Source: an uncultured Methanobrevibacter sp. | GTDB taxonomy: Archaea > Methanobacteriota > Methanobacteria > Methanobacteriales > Methanobacteriaceae | Length of the DNA stretch: 64,000 nucleotides | Assembly (NCBI RefSeq): GCF_947169325.1 | Contig: NZ_CAMVPN010000005.1 | Span: forward strand, 1-64,000 | Direction of reading: 5' to 3' | In this document: positions 29,632 through 37,609 of the stretch, in pieces | How positions within the stretch are numbered: position 1 is the first letter of the stretch | How the letters are laid out: each line of letters starts with the position of its first letter | The notes under the pieces: generated by a model | Database searches by the model: none | The model's input: only the letters and a program-made list of their open reading frames with translations | What the model was told of the DNA's origin: nothing | Program-made: the position numbers and the translations under genes

Positions 29632-30027
29632 TTCGTAGGTTTTTGGTGGCTCTCCGGAAAAGTCAGCGATTGTTGCTTTACCGTTGATTGTAAATACTTC
29701 AAACACTGGATTTTCACCGGTTTCGTATAATGCTTTTACAAGTTCGTTTGAATCGATCACTTTCTGTTTTAATTCTATGCTGTCGGTAAATTCGACTTCA
29801 CCAGCAATTCTTAACCATTGGAATTCCGGAGTTGCAGTTACGATTTCACAGTTTGGATTTGCATCAAGTTCTTTGTACATCGGTTTGTTGTTTGCGGTAC
29901 AGAAGTATGGTTTTCCACCCTCTTCGAAGTAGAACAGGATTGGTCTTACTTTTGCGTTTCCGTCAAGTCCGCTGGTTGCTAAGTATATTAAAGAGTTTTC
30001 TTTTAAAAAATTTATTACATCGTTTAT
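29626..30027 (-). CDS. PNPOx-like flavin-binding split-barrel protein lacking a standard start codon
   Basis: The frame gives INDVINFLKENSLIYLATSG, then DGNAKVRPILFYFEEGGK, PYFCTANNKPMYKELD and a C-terminal half including FQWLRIAGEVEF. It has 133 residues, the usual size of small pyridoxamine-phosphate-oxidase-like FMN/F420-binding proteins. The first in-frame ATG is 29880, which would remove a third of the barrel. Upstream lies ATG (30034-30036) followed at once by TAA, then AAA and ATA (30025-30027). A strong AGGAG lies 9 bases before the ATA but directly touches the ATG. So either ATA is used, or codon 2 was mutated to a stop. It is probably redox-linked, because its promoter shares an operator with the HxlR gene. 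Confidence 0.65.
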   Translation of the reverse strand: MNDVINFLKENSLIYLATSGLDGNAKVRPILFYFEEGGKPYFCTANNKPMYKELDANPNCEIVTATPEFQWLRIAGEVEFTDSIELKQKVIDSNELVKALYETGENPVFEVFTINGKATIADFSGEPPKTYEL

Positions 30028-30071
30028 TTTTTACATCTCCTAATTGTTTGTTGTTTATAGTTTAATTAAAG

Positions 30072-30123
30072 GTATATAAACCTTTTTTGTAACTTTCAGG
30101 TAACGCAGTAACCTCTTGGTAAC
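30072..30123 (-). promoter_or_regulatory. Double GTWAC operator and TATA box before the PNPOx-like gene
   Basis: GTAACTTTCAGGTAAC (30089-30104) and GTAACCTCTTGGTAAC (30108-30123) are two 16-bp units separated by 3 bases. The TATA-like box, on the minus strand GGTTTATATACC (about 30072-30083), begins about 6-8 bases downstream. CTTTCAGGTAAC is identical to the element at 56361-56372 in the HxlR/macrodomain spacer. Likely target of the HxlR regulator. Confidence 0.6.
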
Positions 30124-30128
30124 CGCCG

Positions 30129-30148
30129 ATTACTTTGCAAATGCTCTC
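30129..30148 (+). repeat. 20-bp intergenic motif, copy 1
   Basis: ATTACTTTGCAAATGCTCTC lies 10 bases before the TATA box (about 30157-30168) of hef. It differs at one position from copy 2 (36933-36952) and at two from copy 3 (41679-41698, opposite strand). Confidence 0.6.
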
Positions 30149-30226
30149 ACTAAACCTTTTATAAATAGAAAGAATTAATATGATAATATAAACGGTATTG
30201 TAAATTAGATATTGCGGGTTAAAATC

Positions 30227-32548
30227 ATGGCTAGTTATATTACACATCCCTTAATCAAGAAAGATGCGATTGAATCCAGGTTGTATCAGCAGGTCTTGGC
30301 AGGGGATGTATTGAAGAAAGGAAATACGATGGTGGTTGCACCTACTGCACTTGGTAAAACCATTGTTGCAATCTTGGTTGCTGCAGACAGGCTGCAAAAG
30401 GTTAAAAATTCTAAAGTGCTGATTCTGGCTCCATCCAAGCCGTTGGCCATTCAGCATGAGGACAGCTTTAAGGAATTTTTGAATCTGCCATGCTCTTCCA
30501 TAACCGGTGCCGTAAAAACAGATGAGAGAGTTAAAAGGTGGGAGGAATCAAGAATCATCTCAGCAACTCCTCAGACTGTTGAATCTGATTTATTGAATGG
30601 CCGTTACGATTTAAGCAGCGTTTCACTAATTGTTTTTGATGAATGCCACCATGGCGTTGGATCATATTCCTATGTTTATCTCGCTTCACGATATGTTCAG
30701 GAATCCAATTTTAATCTGATTTTAGGACTTACCGCTTCACCGGGTTCCGATAAGGCAAAGATTAAGGAAGTTTGCGCAAATCTCTATATCCAAAACATCG
30801 TTGTCAAGACTGAAGACGACTCCGATGTTCGCCCTTATTTCAATCCTGTCGAAATCGACTGGGTCAGGGTTAAGATGAGCAGCGAGCTTGAAAAAATCAA
30901 ATCCTACATAGACAAGGCCTTGAAGGTAAGGCTCAAGGCCCTGAAAAACATGGGCATCATAAGGACAGTCTCCGTCGGTAAAGTGGATATCCTAAAGGCG
31001 AGAGGAAGGGTTCAGGGAGAAATTGCACGTTCCGTCAATCCGGATAAGGACCTCTTCCAGGCGATTTCCATATTAAGTGCCGTCATTAACATCCAGCATT
31101 CCCAGGAGTTGATTGAAACCCAGGGCGTCCAGACTTTCAACAAGTATGTTTCAAGATTGCGCAAAAAGAAAACCAAAGCGGCAAAGTCATTAATGTGGGA
31201 TGACAATTTCGGCAGAGCCGTGAAGCTTGCCCGTGATGCTGAAAAGAATGGTTGGGAGCATCCGAAATTAAGGGAAGTAACTAAAATCCTGAAAAAGGAA
31301 TTGGGCAGTGAAGACGGCCAGACCAAACTTCAGTCCACCAGATTTGCCGAAAACGAGGATGAAAAGTCTTCAAAGATAATAGTTTTCACCCAGTACAGGG
31401 ACACTCTGGAAATGATTCACCAAAAGCTTGAAAAGGAAGGAATCAAATCCGCAAAATTCTTTGGTCAGGCGTCCAAGGATGGCGAGAAGGGCCTTACTCA
31501 AAAGGAACAGAAAGCCATTATCAAAGCGTTTAGGATGGGAGAGTACGATGTGTTATTGTCAACAAGCGTTGCCGAAGAGGGCATTGACATTCCTGCAGTT
31601 GATTTGGTGGTTTTATATGAACCTGTTCCGTCTGAAGTCAGGATGATTCAAAGGCGTGGAAGAACTGGCCGTAAAAGGACAGGGCGCGTAAAGGTGCTGC
31701 TCACTATGGGCACAAGGGATGAGGCATATTACTGGTCCAGCGTCAATAAGGAGGCTCAAATGAAAAACCAACTCATTGATCCGGATGTGTTGGAGGAATT
31801 GAATGCCTCTGCAATCGAGAGGATGGAAAACGAAAAGAGAGTAAAGGTCATTGAAAGGCCAAAACCAGAGCAAACCAAGCCTGTTGTCTATGCGGACTCA
31901 AGGGAAGGCAATTCAAAAGTAATCAGACATCTGTCTCAAATGGACATTGACGTTAAAGTTCACTCAATGGCCGTCGGTGATTATCAGGTAAGCGATGAAG
32001 TGGTTATTGAAAGAAAGACTGCCAAGGATTTTGTAGATTCAATCATTGACAAAAGGCTGTTCAAGCAGGCCCGTGAATTGTCCGAAGAATTCAAACGTCC
32101 GTTGCTCATTCTTGAAGGAGATGACATTTACAATGGAATGATTCATCCGAATGCGGTCAGGGGAACCATCGCTTCCATTGCACTTGACTTTGGCATAAGC
32201 ATAATCCCAACAAGAAACTCTGAAGACACGGCGGCAATGATTAAAAGAATCGCAGTTCGAGAACAGACTGGTGAAAAACCTCATATTCAAATCAGGACAG
32301 ACAAAAAGCCTGTAAGCTTATGGGAACAGCAGCTGTTCATTGTCGAATCGCTACCTAATATAGGTCCCGTCAACGCCAAGAATCTGCTCCAGCATTTCGG
32401 CTCTGTTTTGAACGTGATCAATGCATCCGAAAGCGAGCTTCAGGAAGTTGAAGGCATAGGTCAAAAGACGGCTAAAAACATTAGAAAAGTAGTTGAATCA
32501 GAATATTTGTACTTCCAAAAAGAAATTAAGGAAAGAAAACTTCTTTAA
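30227..32548 (+). CDS. hef: Hef: XPF/FANCM-type helicase-nuclease
   Basis: The protein has about 773 residues from ATG 30227 (a TTG at 30212 is also in frame). The N-terminal SF2 helicase has motif I APTALGKTIVA, a DECHHG motif II and motif VI MIQRRGRTGRK. The ERCC4-type nuclease domain (about 555-690) shows YADSREGNSK, GDYQVSDEVVIERKTAKDF and DKRLFKQ. Two HhH motifs at the C terminus read LPNIGPVNAKNLL and VEGIGQKTAKNI. Hef processes stalled replication forks and branched DNA in Euryarchaeota. It has its own TATA box; the 20-bp motif and the operator of the PNPOx-like gene lie upstream. Confidence 0.96.
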   Translation: MASYITHPLIKKDAIESRLYQQVLAGDVLKKGNTMVVAPTALGKTIVAILVAADRLQKVKNSKVLILAPSKPLAIQHEDSFKEFLNLPCSSITGAVKTDERVKRWEESRIISATPQTVESDLLNGRYDLSSVSLIVFDECHHGVGSYSYVYLASRYVQESNFNLILGLTASPGSDKAKIKEVCANLYIQNIVVKTEDDSDVRPYFNPVEIDWVRVKMSSELEKIKSYIDKALKVRLKALKNMGIIRTVSVGKVDILKARGRVQGEIARSVNPDKDLFQAISILSAVINIQHSQELIETQGVQTFNKYVSRLRKKKTKAAKSLMWDDNFGRAVKLARDAEKNGWEHPKLREVTKILKKELGSEDGQTKLQSTRFAENEDEKSSKIIVFTQYRDTLEMIHQKLEKEGIKSAKFFGQASKDGEKGLTQKEQKAIIKAFRMGEYDVLLSTSVAEEGIDIPAVDLVVLYEPVPSEVRMIQRRGRTGRKRTGRVKVLLTMGTRDEAYYWSSVNKEAQMKNQLIDPDVLEELNASAIERMENEKRVKVIERPKPEQTKPVVYADSREGNSKVIRHLSQMDIDVKVHSMAVGDYQVSDEVVIERKTAKDFVDSIIDKRLFKQARELSEEFKRPLLILEGDDIYNGMIHPNAVRGTIASIALDFGISIIPTRNSEDTAAMIKRIAVREQTGEKPHIQIRTDKKPVSLWEQQLFIVESLPNIGPVNAKNLLQHFGSVLNVINASESELQEVEGIGQKTAKNIRKVVESEYLYFQKEIKERKLL

Positions 32549-32549
32549 T

Positions 32550-33305
32550 TTAAATTTTAAAATTTTCTTTCATATATTCATAACTTTTTTTGATGGAATC
32601 GAAGTCATTTACTTCAATGATATAGATGCCATCGTAATTATTTTTCTCAAAAGTATTGATGATAGTGTTTAATTCAATGGAGCCTTCACCTAATGTAAGG
32701 TGTGCATCATCATCACCAAAATTATCATGCGCATGTATGTGTTTAATCGAATCAAAATACATTGCCTCTGGAGGATACTTCGCATGGTTTGCATGGCCGA
32801 TGTCCAGTGTCATTGCCATGTCAAGTGAAACCAGCAATTCATTTAAGTCTTCTAAATTCTGATAAATCATAGCATCAAAGATTGGCATATTCTCAATTGT
32901 GGTAAGCACTCCTGAATCCCTGCTGTATTCTCCAATCTCTTTGATGGATTCGTCTGCAACATTATACACTTTGTCAAGGAAATATTTTTTGGCTAAAAAT
33001 GAGGCTAGGCCGGGATGGACTACAACTGCCTCGGCATCAATTTTATTTGCCAAATCTATTGAGTCCTTGATTTGTTTGATGGAATTTAATCTGCTTTTGT
33101 CCTGCAATGCTGCAATATTGACATCCATAAAAGGAGAATGAATGGAATATTTCAGGTTGTAGCTTTCCAGCACGTCAATGTCAATGTCTTCTGACGGGAA
33201 CTGATGCACCAGTTCAGCATATTCGATTCCTAAACTTTCAATAAATTCCAGAGTTTCTTCCAAGCTGTATTCTATTCCAGCTAAAGTAGATGCACCTATT
33301 TTCAT
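32550..33305 (-). CDS. Sugar phosphate isomerase/epimerase-like TIM-barrel protein
   Basis: This 251-residue protein is of the AP-endonuclease-2/xylose isomerase-like TIM barrel fold. It shows YSIHSPFMDVNIA, VVVHPGL, TIENMP, LDIGHAN, HAHDNFGDDDAH and YIIEVND, which carry the metal-binding His, Glu and Asp residues. It could be an isomerase or an endonuclease-IV-like enzyme; the short IHSPF-type N terminus and lack of DNA-binding loops favour a sugar isomerase. It is last in the hisS-hisI-PIN ATPase operon, 7 bases after the ATPase gene, and converges on hef with a 1-base gap. Substrate unknown. Confidence 0.78.
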   Translation of the reverse strand: MKIGASTLAGIEYSLEETLEFIESLGIEYAELVHQFPSEDIDIDVLESYNLKYSIHSPFMDVNIAALQDKSRLNSIKQIKDSIDLANKIDAEAVVVHPGLASFLAKKYFLDKVYNVADESIKEIGEYSRDSGVLTTIENMPIFDAMIYQNLEDLNELLVSLDMAMTLDIGHANHAKYPPEAMYFDSIKHIHAHDNFGDDDAHLTLGEGSIELNTIINTFEKNNYDGIYIIEVNDFDSIKKSYEYMKENFKI

Positions 33306-33312
33306 AATATCA

Positions 33313-35154
33313 CTATTTTCTAACTGCTGTAATCTTCAATCCCATTTCAATTGCTTCCAGGATGAAGTCGGATAATTCAATTCCGTTTTTAATCTTCACT
33401 TCACCTTTTTTGGAGGTTGTGGCGGTGAGTAGATACTCTCCTTCAATTAGTATGTCGAAGTTCTGCCTTCCGTTTTCCTTTCCAAGTTCTAAAATCATTT
33501 GTTTTCTGGTGTGGGTAATGTCAACTTCAATAGGTGTCTTATCAACAGGTTTTTCATCAATGACTTCCACGCCCAGGCTGATTCCGATTTCCTGTTCGAT
33601 TTCTGCTATTCTCTTGCCGTTCTTTCCGATGATTTTTGGAACGTACTTGTCCGGAATGTAGATGTTTGCTCTCTCCGGTGAGATTACTTCAACGTCCACC
33701 TTCGCTTTTTTAGGCAAAAGTCTTTTTATTTTCCTTAAGATCTCATTTTCAGCAATGATGTCTACAGATGACTTGTCCGGACCGTCTTGGGAGGTCCCGT
33801 TTACCAGATCCATGTCCATGACGATAGTCTGTTCACCGTATGTGTAGATTTCGTTTTTAAGCTCGCCTGTCTCGAAGTCCCTCACTTCAATGACTGGCCT
33901 TGCAAGGTCCGCTTCCTTCATTCCGCTTGGAACCTTTACTGTCATTTTGGTTTCATAAACGCTTGTCACTCTTCCGTTTTCGATATAAATGCTTGTATCG
34001 ACAATTGAAGGTATCACACCAAGCTCCACCCTTGAGGCAATTCTCTGAATCGCATCTATCGGACGGGTCGCATGGACAACTCCAATCATTCCGACTCCTG
34101 CAAGCCTCATGTCTGCAAATATGTTGAAGTCGGTGTTTTTTCTAAGCTCATCATAGATTGTATAATCCGGCCTTACAAGCAACAGGACATCAGCGGTATT
34201 TTCCATGCTTCCTTCAAGTGGAGCATACTGGGTTATTTCATCCGGAAGCTGCAAGTCCCTTGGTGATTCCATGGTCTTCACGACCTTATTCAATTTTGAT
34301 GAATAGTATTTGGCTATAGCTTGCACAAATGTGGATTTGCCTGCTCCAGGAGATCCTGAAATCAGTATTCCTTCAGCACTTGTGCGGATTCTATTCAACA
34401 ATTTCTCTGATAAGTGATATTCGTCCAAATCGATATTTGCCACCGGGCGAACAACGGTAATTTCCAAACCCTCTGCAAATGGAGGATATGCTATAGAAAT
34501 TCTGTATTCTCTTGACTGCACTACAAAGGAGCCTTCCTTGTCTGATTCAAGATATGTTTTTGAATCGGTATGGGCCTTTTCAAGAATCTCATCAACAATT
34601 TCCTTAAGTTCTGAGTAGGAATAAGGTTTGTCTGAAAGCTTTACAAAGTCAATGTGGCCGGGAGTTCCTTTTTTAGCCATCGCAACCACATTCTCCTTGA
34701 AATGAACTGACATTGTTGTTTCGTCAAAGAATTTTTCTATAGAAAGAGCTTTATGGATGTATTTTTGTTCAAAATAGTAAACCGGAATTCCCTGAGCCTT
34801 TGCAACTTCCGCCTGCACTTTATCATTTGTCAGCAATGTTCCAAACTCTGATCTTGCAAGGTCTCTGATGATGGCGTCTATTTCTCCACTTTTTGCATAT
34901 TTGATGTCGTAATTGGTCGGACGTTTGCCTTTGAAAGTGACTGCAAGCTCTCCGTCATCCTGCATCTCCTGCAGTTTCTGAAGCTCTGCCAGTCCTTTGG
35001 CACCTTCTGACCTTTTTGCATTTGCCTGATGTTCGAGTTCACAGACTACCGCTTCCGGCACGATGATTTCGGGATAGTCAAAATCCCCGTTTTCAATCAG
35101 TTCGCTTACAGCGCCGATTATCACTGCACTTGTATCTGGGATAATGCATTTCAT
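33313..35154 (-). CDS. PIN domain / VirB11-like ATPase / KH domain protein
   Basis: This 613-residue protein has three modules. A PIN nuclease-like domain covers 1-~125 (CIIPDTSAVIIGAV with Asp7, VPEAVVCELEHQA). A secretion-type ATPase has Walker A ILISGSPGAGKSTFVQAI (about 260-277) and a Walker B-like region. A KH RNA-binding module follows in the C-terminal third (VPKIIGKNGKRIAEIEQ, near 505). This architecture is the widespread archaeal PINc-ATPase family; an RNA-processing or ribosome-linked role is assumed but not shown. Its start overlaps the hisI stop by 4 bases (ATGA). Domain calls are secure, function is not. Confidence 0.9.
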   Translation of the reverse strand: MKCIIPDTSAVIIGAVSELIENGDFDYPEIIVPEAVVCELEHQANAKRSEGAKGLAELQKLQEMQDDGELAVTFKGKRPTNYDIKYAKSGEIDAIIRDLARSEFGTLLTNDKVQAEVAKAQGIPVYYFEQKYIHKALSIEKFFDETTMSVHFKENVVAMAKKGTPGHIDFVKLSDKPYSYSELKEIVDEILEKAHTDSKTYLESDKEGSFVVQSREYRISIAYPPFAEGLEITVVRPVANIDLDEYHLSEKLLNRIRTSAEGILISGSPGAGKSTFVQAIAKYYSSKLNKVVKTMESPRDLQLPDEITQYAPLEGSMENTADVLLLVRPDYTIYDELRKNTDFNIFADMRLAGVGMIGVVHATRPIDAIQRIASRVELGVIPSIVDTSIYIENGRVTSVYETKMTVKVPSGMKEADLARPVIEVRDFETGELKNEIYTYGEQTIVMDMDLVNGTSQDGPDKSSVDIIAENEILRKIKRLLPKKAKVDVEVISPERANIYIPDKYVPKIIGKNGKRIAEIEQEIGISLGVEVIDEKPVDKTPIEVDITHTRKQMILELGKENGRQNFDILIEGEYLLTATTSKKGEVKIKNGIELSDFILEAIEMGLKITAVRK

Positions 35155-35567
35155 TTGTACACATCTTCTGGGTTCACGATTCTTGGAAGCACAATCTCCA
35201 AGTCATCATCTTTTAAATCTTCAATGTCCACTTCATTGTCGGTGTTGACTTTTCTAAAGAAGCAGGAAAGGTATCCTTCATGGCATGCGGCACCGGTCTG
35301 CTTTATTTTCAGCACAACAGCATCCATGTCGCAGTCGACTAGGATTTCCTTGACTTCCTGGAAATGTCCTGATGATTCGCCTTTCAGCCATAGCTGGTTT
35401 CTTGAAGTGCTCCAGTAGTGTGCTTTTCCTGTTTCGATTGTTTTTTGAAGCGCTTCCCTGTTCATGTTTGCAAGCATCAGGATTTGGTTGGTGTCGGCAT
35501 CCTGGGCAACCGCAGTGATTACCTTAACGCCGTTTATTTCATGTCTAAAGTTGATTTCCATAATCAT
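35151..35567 (-). CDS. hisI: Phosphoribosyl-AMP cyclohydrolase
   Basis: This 138-residue single-domain enzyme has the core TGKAHYWSTSRNQLWLKGES and CDMDAVVLKIKQTGAACHEG, including the zinc- and Mg-binding Cys, Asp and His residues. It opens the purine ring of phosphoribosyl-AMP in histidine synthesis. No HisE domain is fused. It overlaps both hisS and the PIN-ATPase gene by 4 bases, so the operon is translationally coupled. The pairing with hisS joins synthesis and charging of histidine. Confidence 0.96.
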   Translation of the reverse strand: MIMEINFRHEINGVKVITAVAQDADTNQILMLANMNREALQKTIETGKAHYWSTSRNQLWLKGESSGHFQEVKEILVDCDMDAVVLKIKQTGAACHEGYLSCFFRKVNTDNEVDIEDLKDDDLEIVLPRIVNPEDVYK

Positions 35568-36859
35568 TCCTCTTTTAAGTAATTGATAATGTTGTCAATG
35601 TCAATCAGTTCCTGGTTTCCGCTAACCATGTCCTTAATGGTAATCTTGTTTTCCTTGAGGTCGTTTTCACCGATGATTGCCATTTTAGGAACTTTGATTT
35701 TGTCAGCATAGTTCATGAGCTTTTTGAATTTCTTTCCGTTGAGGTCAACATCCGCCTTGATGTCGTTTTTTCTTAAAAGCTGTGTAATCTCATATGCTTT
35801 TCCCCTTACGCTTTCTGAAATCGGTGCAACGTAAATGTCCAGGTGAGATGGCAATTCTTCAGCATCGCTCAGCTCTTCAATTGCGTTCATCAGTCTGTCG
35901 AAACCGAGTGCAAAACCTGTTGATTCGACTTCCTGGCCTCCGAAGAGTTTCACAAGGTTGTATGAGCCTCCGCCGCAGATCTGCTTTTGGGCACCGAGCT
36001 CTGGGACATATATTTCAAATACGATTCCGGTGTAATAGTCAAGGCCTCTTGCAACACCGAGATTTAATGTGTAATTGTTAACATCAAATGACTCTAAAAG
36101 TTCAATCAGTTGTTTGAACTCTTCCAATGCTTCTTTTGGCTCATCGTAAGGTGCAAGCAATTCTTCAACATCGCTCAATATTGACTTGTCTCCGACCATG
36201 TCAATCAGTTTTAACAGGATTTGGTTCAATTCGTCATTGTCGATGACAGGTTCGTCTCCGCTTAGTGATTCGATTAGCAGGTCCTTGTCTCCCTTGTCAA
36301 TAACGACCATGATTTCCCTTTGGGTTTCGGCAGTGATTTCAAAGTGCTTGAACAGTCCCCTTATTATTCCGAGGTGGTTGAGATTAACGTCAGCGGTTGT
36401 GATTCCCAATGCATTGATTGCATCGGTACAAAGCGCAATGACTTCAGCCTCGCCTTGAGGGGAGTTTGCGCCAATCAATTCGCAGCCGAATTGCCAGAAT
36501 TGTCTGAACCTTCCCTTTTGAGGTCTTTCATATCTGAAACAGCTTCCGTAGTAATATAGTTTGATAGGTTTTGCGGAAGTCTTTTCGAGTTCGTTCAGGT
36601 ATAATCTTGCAACCGGTGCTGTGATTTCCGGTCTTAAGGTTAACTCTCTGTCTGATTTGTCCTTGAAATTGTATAACTGGTTTACAATTTCCTCTCCGGA
36701 TTTTGTTGTAAATAATTTTAATTCTTCAAATAAAGGTGTTTTAACCTCTTGATAACCGTAATTTTCAAATACATTTCTTAAGGTACTTTCTGCTTTTTTT
36801 CTCTGTCTCATTTCATCAAATAAGAAATCCCTAGTACCTCTTGGTCTTGTAAATTCCAT
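35564..36859 (-). CDS. hisS: Histidyl-tRNA synthetase
   Basis: This 431-residue class II synthetase begins MEFTRPRGTRDFLFDEMRQR. Motif 2 is CFRYERPQKGRFRQFWQFG, the histidine-A signature is ARGLDYYTGIVFEIY, and FALGFDRLM lies in motif 3. The anticodon-binding domain covers about 335-431. It leads the operon with hisI, the PIN/KH ATPase and the isomerase. On the minus strand a TATA box ATTATATAAC (36911-36920) and the 20-bp motif lie upstream, and GGAGAGCAAAA gives the SD site. Confidence 0.97.
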   Translation of the reverse strand: MEFTRPRGTRDFLFDEMRQRKKAESTLRNVFENYGYQEVKTPLFEELKLFTTKSGEEIVNQLYNFKDKSDRELTLRPEITAPVARLYLNELEKTSAKPIKLYYYGSCFRYERPQKGRFRQFWQFGCELIGANSPQGEAEVIALCTDAINALGITTADVNLNHLGIIRGLFKHFEITAETQREIMVVIDKGDKDLLIESLSGDEPVIDNDELNQILLKLIDMVGDKSILSDVEELLAPYDEPKEALEEFKQLIELLESFDVNNYTLNLGVARGLDYYTGIVFEIYVPELGAQKQICGGGSYNLVKLFGGQEVESTGFALGFDRLMNAIEELSDAEELPSHLDIYVAPISESVRGKAYEITQLLRKNDIKADVDLNGKKFKKLMNYADKIKVPKMAIIGENDLKENKITIKDMVSGNQELIDIDNIINYLKEE

Positions 36860-36932
36860 TTTTGCTCTCCTATGATTAAATTTATTATAATATAATTATG
36901 TTTTTTAGGTGTTATATAATCTTTTATTCACT

Positions 36933-36952
36933 ATTACTTTTCAAATGCTCTC
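36933..36952 (-). repeat. 20-bp intergenic motif, copy 2
   Basis: On the minus strand it reads GAGAGCATTTGAAAAGTAAT, 12 bases upstream of the hisS TATA box. The rest of the 254-base spacer to 37113 holds a small hairpin (AATGTG/CACATT near 37001) and the promoter and TTGGAGGATT SD site of the RhuM-like gene. Confidence 0.6.
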
Positions 36953-37113
36953 GGGTAAATTGTTAGTAATTTAAAGTATAATTGTGATATAAGTTTTAGA
37001 AATGTGTTTTTACACATTAGCACAATGGTGTTTTTGCACTTTTGTGTAGTGTATATGCTTTTAATAGAGTGGAAATACATTATCTAAATTAAATAAACTC
37101 TTGGAGGATTATT

Positions 37114-37587
37114 ATGGTAAAATTTAAGTTAGTGGATACCTTGTTGTATCAGAGTGAGGAAGGTGCTGTTGAAGGAAAATTTATTATTGGAGACGAAACC
37201 CTATGGGCAAGTCGAAAAGTTGTTGCCGAGATTTTTGCAACAACTGGACCAAATATTTCAATGCATTTTGATAATATAGTTCTAGAAGGCGAACTTGAAG
37301 AAAAAGAAGTAAGCATAACTTCCAAAGAGCTATTTAAAGATGATTTGGAGTTTAGTAAGAAATTCTTATAAAACTCTAAAAAAGGAGGTAGGCCTCAAAT
37401 ATGGTATAATCTTGATGCAATCATCTCAATAGGCTACAGAATCAATTCAAAAGAGGTAATAAACTTTTGTAAATGTTTTAGAGAAATTCTAAAGCAATAT
37501 GTGCGAAAGGGTTTTTTCATCAAAAAAGAACTTTTCAAATCAGATTACAACAAATTTGATGAGGAAACTAAAAAGTTTTTAGTATAA
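37114..37587 (+). pseudogene. RhuM-family (virulence RhuM / Fic-associated type) gene, broken
   Basis: The ORF from ATG 37114 gives LLYQSEEGAVEGKFIIGDET, WASRKVVAEIFATTGPNISM and HFDNIVLEGELEEKEV, then stops at TAA 37369-37371. The same frame continues without a shift and gives KKGGRPQIWYNLDAIISIGY and RINSKEVINFCKCFREILKQ, ending at TAA 37585-37587. Together this matches the N-terminal DNA-binding-like domain of RhuM proteins (test against YNLDxIIxVGYRxxS). Normal members are over 300 residues, so the gene is both interrupted and shortened. Its 85-residue product may still be made, because the SD site is strong. Probably a decaying accessory gene. Confidence 0.75.
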
Positions 37588-37609
37588 CCTTTAATCAATC
37601 TATAATTAT

